From assembly GCA_046724665.1 (NCBI GenBank), contig JBKOWZ010000059.1, positions 1-52,459 on the forward strand: a DNA stretch of 52,459 nucleotides, given 5' to 3'. The translations under genes and the position numbers were made by a program. This DNA comes from Actinocrinis sp046724665. GTDB lineage: Bacteria; Actinomycetota; Actinomycetes; Streptomycetales; Catenulisporaceae. Under the pieces are notes generated by a model that was given only the letters and a program-made list of their open reading frames with translations, searched no databases and was not told the DNA's origin. Below, piece after piece: positions 33,901 through 41,691 of this stretch (its first letter is position 1; each line of letters opens with the position of its first letter).

Positions 33901-36900
33901 CCCCTTTCGCCGTCGCCGACCGCGTGCGGCCCTGGCCGAGGGTGGACGGGACGCCGCGCCGCGCCGGGGTCAGCTCCTTCGGCTTCGGCGGAACCAACGC
34001 GCACGTCGTGGTCGAGGAGGCGCCTGGCGCCGAGCCGCGCCGCAGCGGTGACAGCAGTGGTCCGCAACTGCTTGTCTGGTCAGGTACCGACGACCAGACG
34101 CGCGAGTTGGTGGGCGAGGCGCTGCTGCGCACCGCGGCTGATGCGACAGCCGCCGACCTGGCCGCCGTCGCCGGCACCAGCCAGACCGGACGACGCGCGT
34201 TGCGATCCCGGGCGGCGCTGCGCGTGGACGGCCCCGAGGCCGCGCGCGAGGCGCTGGACGCACTGACGTCGGGTCAGCAGCCGGACCGGATCCTGCGCGG
34301 CGACGGCCAGGCCCCGCAGCCGGTCCTGCTCTTCCCCGGCCAAGGCGCGCAGCGGCCCGCGATGGGTCTGGACGCCGGGCGCTGGCTGCCCGGCCACACC
34401 GCGCGGGTCCGGGAGTACCTCGCCGACTTCGCGGACCTGCTCGGACGGGACCTGATCCGAGTCTGGGAGAACGAGAGGTCCGCAGAGGTCCTGTCCGACA
34501 CGGTCCATTCCCAGCCGCTGCTCTTCGCCGTGGAGCTGGCGTCCGCGCAGTCGCTGCTGAGCCTCGGCGTGCGGCCGGCGACGGTGATCGGGCACAGCGT
34601 CGGCGAGGTCGTGGCCGCCACGGTCGCCGGCGTCTTCCGGACCGAGGACGCGATCCGCTTCGTGGCCGAGCGTGCGCGGCTCATGCGGCAGATGCCCGCC
34701 GGCCGCATGGTCGCGGTCGCCGCGCCGGAGGGCGAGGTGCGGCAGGCGATGACCGGCGGCGTCTGGGTGTCGGCGGTCAACGGGCCGACGCAGACCGTCG
34801 TGGGCGGCTCCGAGCAGGCGGTCGCAGAGTTCTGCGCGGTGCTCGACGGTCGTGGGATCGAGTACCGCAGGCTGTCCACCTCGCACGCGTTCCACACGCC
34901 GATGATGTCGGAGGCGCTGCCGCAGTTCCTGCGCCTGGTTGAGGCGATACCGCTGTCGGAGCCCTCGCTGCCCCTGGTGTCGGCGGCGTCCGGTCGGCTG
35001 CTGACCGACAAGGACGCGCTGCGGCCCGAGTTCTGGGTCAACCAGCTCGTCGATCCGGTGCTGTTCAACGACGCTCTCGAACACCTGCCCGTCGAGCGTC
35101 TCGTGCTGGTCGAGTGCGGACCGGGACCGGCGCTGAGCGGACCGGCCCGCCGCCATCCCTCCGTGGGCCTGGCCGGCCATCCGGTCGTGGAACTGCTCTC
35201 CGCGCGGCCCGGGCGCCATGTGCTGGACGCGCTCGGCGAGCTGTGGGCGAGCGGCGTCGATATCGACTTCGCGCAACTACCCGGCGAGCGTGGACGCAAG
35301 TACCCGCTGCCGATCTATCCGTACCGGCGCACGGAATTCCTGCTGCCCGACCTGAGCCGCACCGCCGCGCGCGTGGCCAAGGCGGCGTATCCGTCCCCTG
35401 CGACGCGCGCAGAGACACACGCGCAGACCGTTGCGCTCCCCGCGTGGCAGAACACGGGGATACTGAACGCCACACCTTCAGCCGCCCCAGCTGCCAACGG
35501 CTATGCGGTGGTGCTGCTACCCGAGGATCCAGCCGCTGCGGCCGCGGCTCGCCGAGTCGTGCAGCGCGCCGGGTTCCGAGTCGTACCGATCGCGTACGGC
35601 GACCGCTACGAGGTACGCGACTTCGGCGGAGTGATCCGGGCCGGCCACCTGGATGACCTGGACGGCGCGCTCAGCGCCCTCGCCGACGGCGACCGCGTCA
35701 AGCTGCTGGTACACGCCGCCGGCAGCGCACCCCTGGCCGGGGAGGCGAAGACCACGGCAGACGGCGTTCTCTCGCTGCTTCGTGTCCTTACTTATGCCGC
35801 CCACCAGCGAGAGTCGCGCAGTCGAGTGCTACCTGTGTGCGTACTGACTCGCGGTGCCGTGGCGGTGACGGCCGCCGAGCCGCTGGACCCGGTGCGGGCC
35901 GCAGCAGTCGGAGCGGTGCGTGCCGTCGCCGCACAGGGGCCGTGGCCTGTACGTCTGCTCGACGTCGCACGCACGGCCGACGACGCACTGGCCGCCGAGA
36001 TCGCAGCACCCTCATTCGCGGCCGATCCGGTGCTCGCCCTGCGCGGCAGTCATGTCTGGCTTCCGGCACCGGTCGAGGTCGCGGTGCCCGAAGCCGCGCC
36101 GACGCTGCTGCGGTCCGACGGCCGGTACGCGATCACGGACGGCCTCGGGCCGATCGGTCTGGCCCTCGCGCAAGGGCTCGCCGACACCGGATTGCAGCCT
36201 CGGCTCCTGCTGCTGACAGGCGGCGCCGCGCAACTCGACGATGCACGGCTCGGCAGAGTCCGTGCGCTGGAAGCAGCCGGGGCCGAGGTTCACGTCGTCG
36301 AGGCGGGACGCGCAGATGACGCGAGTTGCGCGGCGCTGTTCGACAGATTGAGTATCGAGCACGGTCCGGTGGACGGCGTTTTCCACACCGCGCGTGCTGA
36401 CAGCACGCTGCGCACCGAGATGGACTGGGCAGCCTCACTGCGCGATGTGGCGCTGGCATCGGGGTCGATCAGGTTCCTGACGCTGCTCTCCCCTGCTGCC
36501 GCTGCCGGGTCCCTCGGCGGCGCGGAACTAGCCGCGGTCGCAGAGTTCTTCCACGCCATTGCGGCCGCCACGGTGCCCGACGGCAGAACCACGGTCGTCA
36601 GCATCGAAGTGCCCGCGCCCGACGTGGAAGACGAGCACATCGCTACGGTCCTGCGCATGCTGCGCGAGCAATCGGAGCCGCATCTCATCGTCCTGCGCGC
36701 GCAGCACACAGCTCACCCGCAGCCAATTGCGGAAGGGCGCACGCAGCCGACTGCGCGCGATCGTCCGTCCGGTGACCTCGCGGCCGAGATCGCGGGCCTG
36801 TGGGCGCAGACCCTCGGGCTCGAAGTCCCCGTCGAGGCCGACTTCTTCGCGCTCGGCGCCGACTCGCTGACCGCCTTGCAGATCGCGGGCCGGCTGCGGG

Positions 36901-36998
36901 AGAGGCTCGGCGTGGAGGTGAGCGTGGCAGAGATCTTCGAAGCGCCGACGGCGCGCGAGCTGGCGGCGGCGCTGGGCGCCAAGGCGGCAAACCACTAG
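27909..36998 (+). CDS. hybrid NRPS-PKS megasynthase (A-T-C-A-T-KS-AT-KR-T)
   Basis: 3029 residues. A1 (about 30-520): FTSGTTGTPKG, FDVSGWELW, NLYGPTEAAID; by-eye specificity residues D-V-W-H-F-S-L-I-D match serine. T1: GGHSLTAVRL (about 560). C (about 620-1030): core IDHLVSDQ, first His and final Gly of HHxxxDG replaced, catalytic His kept. A2 (about 1043-1495): SGTTGKPAVV lacks the usual PKG, odd code (D-P-R-H-V-H-L-Q-A by eye). T2: GLTSLGLLRL (about 1541). KS (about 1603-2050): TACSTS Cys1779, HGTGTQIGDP, SNIGHLGPG. AT: GHSVGE (about 2230) with HAFH, malonyl type. KR (about 2735-2930): TDGLGPIG kept but catalytic Tyr absent. T3: GADSLTAL (about 2982). No TE or reductase domain. Confidence 0.95.
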   Translation: MQLEPSTTTAPGVLVGPQRVWPAPFGLPGLVRISAQRSPGAIALIDEEGTLSYAELEAESDALAARLRRSGGRRGDLVAVCMRRGRAMVVALLAAAKAGMPYLPLSTDDPQARRDLLLDLAQARYALVDAGTAQLVRERPGLEALQVELGSARFESWSALEPCAEDDAVYVLFTSGTTGTPKGVVVPSDALVNRLCWMHEAFGFRAEDRFLQKTPYTFDVSGWELWSPLIAGAAMVLPPPGAHLDPARMARYITDHRVTLCHFVPSMLAEFLRRPEAAECGSLRAVFCSGEELMPRHVREFRAVLGAVELHNLYGPTEAAIDVTHWPCPADGDVERTLIGSPISNCTLVVLDEDRTPTPPGAVGELAIGGVPLATGYLGQPELTARSFIEAPPWSPVPRLYLTGDLVRQRPEGIEFLGRKDAQVKIRGQRVELTAVEDALCALDDVTAAAAVALDRGAGQELCALVVLAPGADGVNGVRAELRRMLPDSHVPTLIFPVAQIALGSSGKLDRRKAAERAAELAESLGASEAPGGDDLAARLWFEATGAYPADASLGFLDAGGHSLTAVRLVGLVLARCGVRLPLRELLRANMSLADLRAFLATTVPAEADAQVDAVPADAALSPQQHGLWVWSRLFPDCPAYNVTAVLELDRHVDVSRLERAVNALIRYHPALRTTFHDSPEGVRRRVHPTDEAAVRVAVGSDEGVRTDVLDHHFAADRLPRLAVGVQRSPAAQGDTVLLAIDHLVSDQRTLDLVLAELSERYAGRRPVGGQAQHVAVEPTSRERRERDLAYWRDRLHDAPRTLSLPWQREHPQVANYRGASIDLDLGAQGTDAVEQFGAAVRVSPFALTLTAFARRLGLWSGTDDVVVGVPMTGRESPAEQDAVGFYVRTLPVRLQGAVERGAELAVTAVAEAVYEAAEHAAVSFEEIVEHVGGARDLTHNPLFRVWCNDISREAAPERFGEAAARLLHPPARWSLFDLGLYLLRGESGTLSLRLVYGTHLWSEQIAAQFLRQCRDDLLRAAGQEDARTQAEPEAVAAANVGGTCGDLVARVRTHARLTPDRVAISAPQRQITYKELWQRTLRISAAVRERVSGTAPVVGVLARRRSELAETVLGCWHAGAAPLLIDADAPQQWRTAALGAADAAFVIDVGDAPDPIEASAPDTPAFEWSADRVGHVLLTSGTTGKPAVVPLPADALPAVLDGYAQALGLTADDVFAFTTPPDHDPVFRDLLLPLLLGATVHVGAAGDYAQRRIPRWLDEIGATVLHVTPSQGALLAAAHVDGTLPSLRRVVFHGDQLRYGAVAALRRLAPSAELYNLYGTTETPQASGLRRIAAEERGAAQAGVPIAASAPHRTITVLGPDAVAAPGVLGEITVTGAGVTGRYRTGDLGRLRADGLIDVVGRADRQASVGGHRVQIDNVEAALRAVPGVANCHAEVEHGTSRLVAWWTGPAVLSSAEILADLRRRLPEAEVPARLRRVDAILLTARGKVDVEALRQAGTRPDPGQSSAVADTSVLDLLLRHAAELQPGLRLEPDDDFFEAGLTSLGLLRLYDAVTADAGRNGAAVALTIADFFRFPTARRLAQHAVSVRPERRRDRAQGAASMGIEPIAVVGLAARVPDAGSVDEFWANLLAGRNSIHRLTEWQLLDAGESAKTIAAPNYIRARPLLDDVWGFDHEYFGISRRESTLRNPQHRLFLELCDTALQSAGTVPDRFGGTIGVYGGSATDRFLEDHFRADPQLMDQVGETVALISNNVDFLPSYASYRLGLRGPAVAVRTACSTSLVAVHLACQALRTGDCDLALAGGVEIETPYGRGYLHVEGGIDSRDGVCRPLDAEASGTVFGSGGGVVALKRLSDARRDGDVVLAVLLGSAVNNDGPDRAGFTTPSSDGQSRVIAEAIAASGIDSASISYVELHGTGTQIGDPVEIRGLHRGMELTARGELRPGSCLVGSVKSNIGHLGPGSGVVGLIKTVLALHHETIPPTANLRTVNPRLGLERTPFAVADRVRPWPRVDGTPRRAGVSSFGFGGTNAHVVVEEAPGAEPRRSGDSSGPQLLVWSGTDDQTRELVGEALLRTAADATAADLAAVAGTSQTGRRALRSRAALRVDGPEAAREALDALTSGQQPDRILRGDGQAPQPVLLFPGQGAQRPAMGLDAGRWLPGHTARVREYLADFADLLGRDLIRVWENERSAEVLSDTVHSQPLLFAVELASAQSLLSLGVRPATVIGHSVGEVVAATVAGVFRTEDAIRFVAERARLMRQMPAGRMVAVAAPEGEVRQAMTGGVWVSAVNGPTQTVVGGSEQAVAEFCAVLDGRGIEYRRLSTSHAFHTPMMSEALPQFLRLVEAIPLSEPSLPLVSAASGRLLTDKDALRPEFWVNQLVDPVLFNDALEHLPVERLVLVECGPGPALSGPARRHPSVGLAGHPVVELLSARPGRHVLDALGELWASGVDIDFAQLPGERGRKYPLPIYPYRRTEFLLPDLSRTAARVAKAAYPSPATRAETHAQTVALPAWQNTGILNATPSAAPAANGYAVVLLPEDPAAAAAARRVVQRAGFRVVPIAYGDRYEVRDFGGVIRAGHLDDLDGALSALADGDRVKLLVHAAGSAPLAGEAKTTADGVLSLLRVLTYAAHQRESRSRVLPVCVLTRGAVAVTAAEPLDPVRAAAVGAVRAVAAQGPWPVRLLDVARTADDALAAEIAAPSFAADPVLALRGSHVWLPAPVEVAVPEAAPTLLRSDGRYAITDGLGPIGLALAQGLADTGLQPRLLLLTGGAAQLDDARLGRVRALEAAGAEVHVVEAGRADDASCAALFDRLSIEHGPVDGVFHTARADSTLRTEMDWAASLRDVALASGSIRFLTLLSPAAAAGSLGGAELAAVAEFFHAIAAATVPDGRTTVVSIEVPAPDVEDEHIATVLRMLREQSEPHLIVLRAQHTAHPQPIAEGRTQPTARDRPSGDLAAEIAGLWAQTLGLEVPVEADFFALGADSLTALQIAGRLRERLGVEVSVAEIFEAPTARELAAALGAKAANH

Positions 36999-37013
36999 GG
37001 AATCAGGGAGATC

Positions 37014-37406
37014 ATGTCCACTCGACGCATCATCTCGACAGGCTCAAGCTACGAGCGTGAGGTCGGCTTCTCGCGGGCCCTCGTCGTGGACGGCTGGGTC
37101 TACGTCTCCGGCACCGGAGGCTTCGAGTACAGCACCATGGCCATCTCCGACGACGTGGTCGAGCAGGCCGAACAGGCGCTGCGCAACGTCGAGAACGCGC
37201 TGGCCGAGGCCGGCTGCACCTTCGCCGACGTGGTCCGCGTCCGCTATCTGCTGCCGGACGCGAAGGACTTCGCCAAGTGCTGGCCCACCCTGCGCAAGGC
37301 GTTCGGAGAGGTCCTGCCGGCCGCGACCATGTTCGAGTGCGGAGTCGCCGACCCGCGGATGAAGTTCGAGCTCGAAGTGGATGCCAAGATCCCGGCCGAA
37401 GCCTGA
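37014..37406 (+). CDS. RidA/YjgF/UK114-family protein
   Basis: A 130-residue protein. Family features are the strand VGFSRALVVDGWVYVSGTGGF, QAEQALRNVENALAEAGCTFADVVRVRYLL and a C-terminal region with MFECGVADPRMKFELEVDAKI; the Arg in VRVRYLL is near the usual imine-binding site. RidA proteins hydrolyse reactive enamines and imines. AGGGAG precedes the ATG, 15 bp after the megasynthase stop, so it is in the same operon. It may hydrolyse or shape an imine or hydrazone intermediate, or simply protect the cell. Confidence 0.9.
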   Translation: MSTRRIISTGSSYEREVGFSRALVVDGWVYVSGTGGFEYSTMAISDDVVEQAEQALRNVENALAEAGCTFADVVRVRYLLPDAKDFAKCWPTLRKAFGEVLPAATMFECGVADPRMKFELEVDAKIPAEA

Positions 37407-37415
37407 TCCGCCGAC

Positions 37416-37459
37416 CGCGTCCGGCGCGGCGCCCCTCCCCGGGTGCCGCGCCGGACGCG
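37416..37459 (+). terminator. strong terminator closing the biosynthetic operon
   Basis: A 19-bp stem (37416-37434 with 37441-37459, one G-U pair) and loop CTCCCC, starting 10 bp after the RidA stop. CTTGTC follows, a weak T-run as usual in actinomycetes. Confidence 0.85.
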
Positions 37460-37607
37460 CTTGTCAGCGCGGTGGGACGGTTGGCAAAGGGTTTGTCACG
37501 CGTCTGGATGAGGGCGGCCGTGGGTGTCATCGTGTGCCACGAGCACCGAGTGTGCCCTTCTCGTGCCTTCCGGTGACCGGATCGGTCAGCCAAACCAGAG
37601 GTTTGCC

Positions 37608-38852
37608 ATGCGCCGTTCTCCCCGCTCAGCCCACTCCCGCCGACCGCTGCGCGCCCTCAGCGCCCTTACGATCACCATGGTTCTCGCCGCCGCCGGCGTC
37701 ACCGCGGCCGCCGGCCCGGCGCTGGCCGACGGCCCCGGCCAGGGCGCCGCCTGGGTCGTCACCCTCGGCGACTCCTACATCTCCGGCGAGGCCGGCCGCT
37801 GGGCCGGCAACTCCGACCTGGGCGAAAGCCACATCGACGCCCTCGGCCCGACCGCCTACTACGACAACGCCTCGAACAACGCCGAGCTGATCAACGGCTG
37901 CCACCGCTCCAAGGCGGACGAGGCCTACCTAGGCGGCGGGGTCAACGGCAAGGTCCTGGCCTGCTCCGGCGCCACCACCGCCACCCACGCCGACTCGGGG
38001 AACTTCAAGCCGGGGCTGGACTTCTACCGCGACTCCTCGGGCAACCAGGGCCAGGCACTCATGCTCCAGAACTTCGCCGCCACGCACAACGTGAAGCTGG
38101 TCGCGGTGAGCATCGGTGGCAACAACTACAACTTCGCCTCCATCGTGCAGTCCTGCGTCGAGGACTTCCTGCTCTCGCCGTCCTGGTGGCCGGACTACTG
38201 CTACGACGACTCCTCGGTGACCGCCAACTTCACCGCCGCGAACGTCGCGACGCAGACCGCCGCGATCAAGACCGCGCTGCTCAACGTGCACCAGGCCATG
38301 GCCAACGCCGGGTACGCGGACTCCGCGTACACGATCCTGGTGCAGGACTACCCCTCGCCGCTGCCGCCCGGCGCCGGCTTCCGCTACTCGCAGTCCGGCT
38401 ACACCCGCCAGTCCACCGGCGGCTGCGGCTTCTGGAACGCCGACGCGAACTGGGCCAACAGCACCGCGCTGGTCACCATCAACAACTCCGAGTTCACCGC
38501 GGCCGCGCAGACCGGCCTGAGCAACATCCGCACCCTCGACGTCGCCGCCGCCTTCAACGGCCACCGGCTGTGCGAGAACACCGTCGGCATGCTGGAGGAG
38601 GAAGGCCTCAACAGCTGGACCGATCCCGCCGCGGTGAACCTGAGCGAGTGGATCAACCAGATCCGCACCGTCTCCACCATCGGCTCCGACTACTACATCC
38701 AGGAGTCGCTGCACCCTGACTACTGGGGTCAGCTCGCGCTGCGCAACTGCCTGCGCCAGGCGTACAACAACGGCGCGGTACGCAGCGGATCGTGCACCAT
38801 CTCCGGCACCGGACTGAACGCACAAGGCGAGCCGGTCATGCCCCTGCACTGA
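37608..38852 (+). CDS. secreted SGNH/GDSL hydrolase
   Basis: A 414-residue protein from the ATG at 37608 (AGAGG upstream). The signal peptide has an Arg-rich start, the hydrophobic LTITMVLAAAGVTAAAG and cleavage near PALADGP. Block I is VVTLGDSYISGEAGRW (nucleophile Ser), the Gly/Asn blocks are VSIGGNNYNF, and the C-terminal catalytic pair is in SLHPDYWGQ. Several Cys pairs fit an exported enzyme. Probable esterase/lipase of the extracellular medium; no link to the neighbouring biosynthetic operon other than position. Confidence 0.87.
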   Translation: MRRSPRSAHSRRPLRALSALTITMVLAAAGVTAAAGPALADGPGQGAAWVVTLGDSYISGEAGRWAGNSDLGESHIDALGPTAYYDNASNNAELINGCHRSKADEAYLGGGVNGKVLACSGATTATHADSGNFKPGLDFYRDSSGNQGQALMLQNFAATHNVKLVAVSIGGNNYNFASIVQSCVEDFLLSPSWWPDYCYDDSSVTANFTAANVATQTAAIKTALLNVHQAMANAGYADSAYTILVQDYPSPLPPGAGFRYSQSGYTRQSTGGCGFWNADANWANSTALVTINNSEFTAAAQTGLSNIRTLDVAAAFNGHRLCENTVGMLEEEGLNSWTDPAAVNLSEWINQIRTVSTIGSDYYIQESLHPDYWGQLALRNCLRQAYNNGAVRSGSCTISGTGLNAQGEPVMPLH

Positions 38853-38867
38853 CACTTCCCGGCGTCA

Positions 38868-40820
38868 TCACGTGGGCAGCCAGACCCGCATCGTCGAGGG
38901 CCCACGGTTCGCCCAGGCGTAGTAAGGCACCAGCGGTACATCACCCAGCTCGGTCGGCTGGTTGGGTCGGCGTCCGTCCGTATCATCGCCCGAATACGGC
39001 CATTCGTGGTCACCCGAAGGCAGGTGATGGCAACGCACCACGACCCGGCCGTCAACCACTCGCGGCGGCTGACTGACATCGACTCGCAGTTCGTTGACGG
39101 TCAGCATGCCGGGGACGTCCACGGATTCCAGCGCCATGACGAGTGGGCCGCACTCGACCGCGACGCACCCGCGCACGGCGTCGATCCGGGAGTCGGGCTG
39201 GGTGAACCGCGGTGCCATCGGCAGGCGCAGCACGACCTCGTCGCCCGCCTGCCATAGCCTGCGCTCGGTGAATACGCCCGGGCCGACCGGTCGCGTGCGG
39301 TCCCCGATCGAGACGGAAGCACCCTGCGTCGCCCAGCCCGGCACGCGCAGCGACAGCGACCAAGGGCGACCCGCGGTGTCGTCGATACGCACCCGGATCT
39401 GTCCGTCGTAGGGATAGTCGGTGGTGACGGTGACGTTGAGCTCCCGGCCGCCGCCCGAGCTGTGGCGTACGGTGCCGGAAACGTACTGATGCAGCTGAAG
39501 GCCCGCGTCGTCCGCGGTCGCGACATAAGCGGTCAGGCTGGCCAGTGTGCGCGCGACGTTGGTCGGGCAGCACGACACCTCGAACCACGGCGCACGCAGC
39601 GACGCCGCCGCGCGCATGCTGGGCCGGTCGGGGTCCGGCGGAGTGCCGAGTTCCCGGCGGTGCAGTGTGTTGCTGTAGAAGAACGCGTGCCCGTCGGCGG
39701 AGGGCGAGGTCGAGATCACGTTGAACAGGGTGCGCTCGATCAGGTCGGCGTACGCCGGATCGCCGTCGGCCAGCAGCAGCCGCCAGGCGAGCATGACCGA
39801 GGCGACGCCGGCGCAGGTCTCCGAGTAGGAGCGATCCGGCGGAAGGACGAAGTCCTCCGCGAACGCCTCGTCCTGATGACGCGAGCCCATGCCGCCGGTG
39901 ATGTACGTACGCCGCGCGACGGTACGCCGCCACTGCCGCACGACGGCGTGATACAGGACGTCGTCGTCGGTCTCGTCCGCGACGTCCACGGCGCCGGCGG
40001 CGAAGTAAAGCGCCCGGACCGCGTGGCCGCGGAAGACCTCCGCCTCGCGAACGGGTATGTCGTCCTGGAAGTACTCGCGGCCGAACTCGATCTCCTTGAG
40101 CGCGTGGTGGCCGCGGCGCTCGACGAACAGGCGGGCCTGTTCGAGATACCGGTGCTCGCCGGTCAACCGGTAGAACTCGACGAGCGCCGACTCGATCTCC
40201 GCGTGGCCGTCCACGGAGGCGATGCCGTCCTCGCCGAACACCCGGCAGACGAGATCGGCGGCGCGCCGCGCGACCTCGACCAGCCGGTCCTCGGGGTGCC
40301 CGGTGCGGGCGCGGGCGACGGCCGCCTGGATGAGGAAACCGACGCAGTACAGCTCGTGCCCCCACTCCAGGTCGGACCAGCGCGGCTCCTGGCCGGGCCT
40401 GCCGAACCTGGTGTTGAGGTAGCCGTCGGCTTCCTGGGCCGCCGCGACCCGCGCGACGACGGCGTCGAACCGGTCCTGAAGCGCCGGATCCGGCCGGCGG
40501 CCGAGCTCCCAGGCCATCGCCTCGAGCGCCTTGTAGACCTCGCTGTCGGAGAACTCCCGGCCGTGCCGGTCGGCCGGGAGCCGGTGCTCGCGGGCTGCGT
40601 CGAAGTTGCCGAGCCAGCCGGCCCGTTCGAGCCAGTCGGCGATGTGCGGCAGGATCGCGTTCCGGTTGCGGTGCTGGAGTTCGGCCCAGTAGCCGCCGGT
40701 GATGCGGACGTCGGTGAGGGCGAGAGGACGCAGCCGTGCCCGCCGCGGCATGACCGGGCGGCCGGCGTCCGGCGCCTGGTCGGCGCGGGGTGTTCGCGGG
40801 CGTGCGGTGTCGGTTGTCAT
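38868..40820 (-). CDS. GH127 beta-L-arabinofuranosidase-like enzyme
   Basis: A 650-residue protein with no signal peptide. The alpha/alpha-barrel family (former DUF1680) is shown by LTDVRITGGYWAELQHRN, DSEVYKALEAMAWELG, GHELYCVGFLIQAA, YITGGMGSRHQDEAF, a Glu in SYSETCAGVAS and the Zn-bound nucleophile Cys in FEVSCCPTN (about 416-417). It acts in the cytoplasm on arabino-oligosaccharides taken up by the adjacent ABC transporter. The ATG lies 3 bp after the permease stop, using its AAGGGC as binding site; last gene of the sugar operon. Arabinose specificity is by family only. Confidence 0.9.
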   Translation of the reverse strand: MTTDTARPRTPRADQAPDAGRPVMPRRARLRPLALTDVRITGGYWAELQHRNRNAILPHIADWLERAGWLGNFDAAREHRLPADRHGREFSDSEVYKALEAMAWELGRRPDPALQDRFDAVVARVAAAQEADGYLNTRFGRPGQEPRWSDLEWGHELYCVGFLIQAAVARARTGHPEDRLVEVARRAADLVCRVFGEDGIASVDGHAEIESALVEFYRLTGEHRYLEQARLFVERRGHHALKEIEFGREYFQDDIPVREAEVFRGHAVRALYFAAGAVDVADETDDDVLYHAVVRQWRRTVARRTYITGGMGSRHQDEAFAEDFVLPPDRSYSETCAGVASVMLAWRLLLADGDPAYADLIERTLFNVISTSPSADGHAFFYSNTLHRRELGTPPDPDRPSMRAAASLRAPWFEVSCCPTNVARTLASLTAYVATADDAGLQLHQYVSGTVRHSSGGGRELNVTVTTDYPYDGQIRVRIDDTAGRPWSLSLRVPGWATQGASVSIGDRTRPVGPGVFTERRLWQAGDEVVLRLPMAPRFTQPDSRIDAVRGCVAVECGPLVMALESVDVPGMLTVNELRVDVSQPPRVVDGRVVVRCHHLPSGDHEWPYSGDDTDGRRPNQPTELGDVPLVPYYAWANRGPSTMRVWLPT

Positions 40821-40823
40821 TGA

Positions 40824-41690
40824 TCAGCCCTTGAGAGCGCCGGACATGAACCCGCGGACGTACTGCCGCTGGAGCAGGACGAACAGGACGATGCAAGGCA
40901 GCGCGAGCACCACCACGCCGGCCTCCGTGGCGCCGTAGTCGATGACGCCCATGACCTGCGCGCGCAGGTTCGCGACGGCCACCGGAAGCGGCAGCTTCGC
41001 GGAGTCGCTGATCAGCACCAGCGGGGTGATGAAGTCGTTCCACGCGGCGAGGAAGGCGAACAGGCCGACCGTGACCAGGCCCGGCCGTACCGCCGGAACG
41101 AGCACGCGCAGCAGGGCCTTGACCGTGCCGCAGCCGTCCACGAGCGCCGCCTCCTCGAGTTCGCGGGGCACCGACTCGAACGAGATCCGCATCATGAACG
41201 TCGCGAACGGCAGCTGGAACAGCGTCAGCACCAGCGCCAGGCCGACCAGCGAGTTCTGGAGACCGAGCCGGTCGAGCAGCACGTAGAGCGGGATCAGCAG
41301 CGTGGCGTAGGGGACCATCAGGATCGCCAGCGTCAGCATGAACAGCAGGTTCTTGCCCGGGAACGCGAACCGGGCGAAGGCGTAGCCGCCGAGCAGCGAG
41401 ATGGCGAGGGTGAAGAGCACGGTGAGTCCCGAGACGACGGCGCTGTTCAGGACGTACTGCCAGATGCCGGCCTGGTAGTGGGTGAGGGTGTCGTAGTTCC
41501 CCAGGCCCCAGCCGTGGATCTGCGCGGTGCCGGCCTGCGGCGAGACGGAGCGGATCCCGGCCCAGAACAGCGGGAACAGGAAGATGATCGCCAGGCCGCC
41601 GGTCAGGACGTAGTACGGGGTCCGCAGGGCGAGTCCGGACAGCCCGGCGGGGTGCGGGCGCGCCGAGCGGGCGCTGTGGGTCGCGGCCAT
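40824..41690 (-). CDS. carbohydrate ABC transporter permease (MalG-type)
   Basis: A 288-residue protein with six hydrophobic segments and the EAA loop EEAALVDGCGTVKALLRVLVPAVRPG (about residue 190). The ATG at 41690 comes one base after the stop of the partner permease, with AAGGAGG in that gene's last codons. No ATPase gene is present; as is usual in actinomycetes a shared MsiK-type ATPase elsewhere is expected. Confidence 0.92.
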   Translation of the reverse strand: MAATHSARSARPHPAGLSGLALRTPYYVLTGGLAIIFLFPLFWAGIRSVSPQAGTAQIHGWGLGNYDTLTHYQAGIWQYVLNSAVVSGLTVLFTLAISLLGGYAFARFAFPGKNLLFMLTLAILMVPYATLLIPLYVLLDRLGLQNSLVGLALVLTLFQLPFATFMMRISFESVPRELEEAALVDGCGTVKALLRVLVPAVRPGLVTVGLFAFLAAWNDFITPLVLISDSAKLPLPVAVANLRAQVMGVIDYGATEAGVVVLALPCIVLFVLLQRQYVRGFMSGALKG

Positions 41691-41691
41691 G

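Noticed and set aside
36100..36800. Functional ketoreductase in the PKS module
   Set aside because: The catalytic Tyr and Asn positions are not conserved, so I call the domain inactive.
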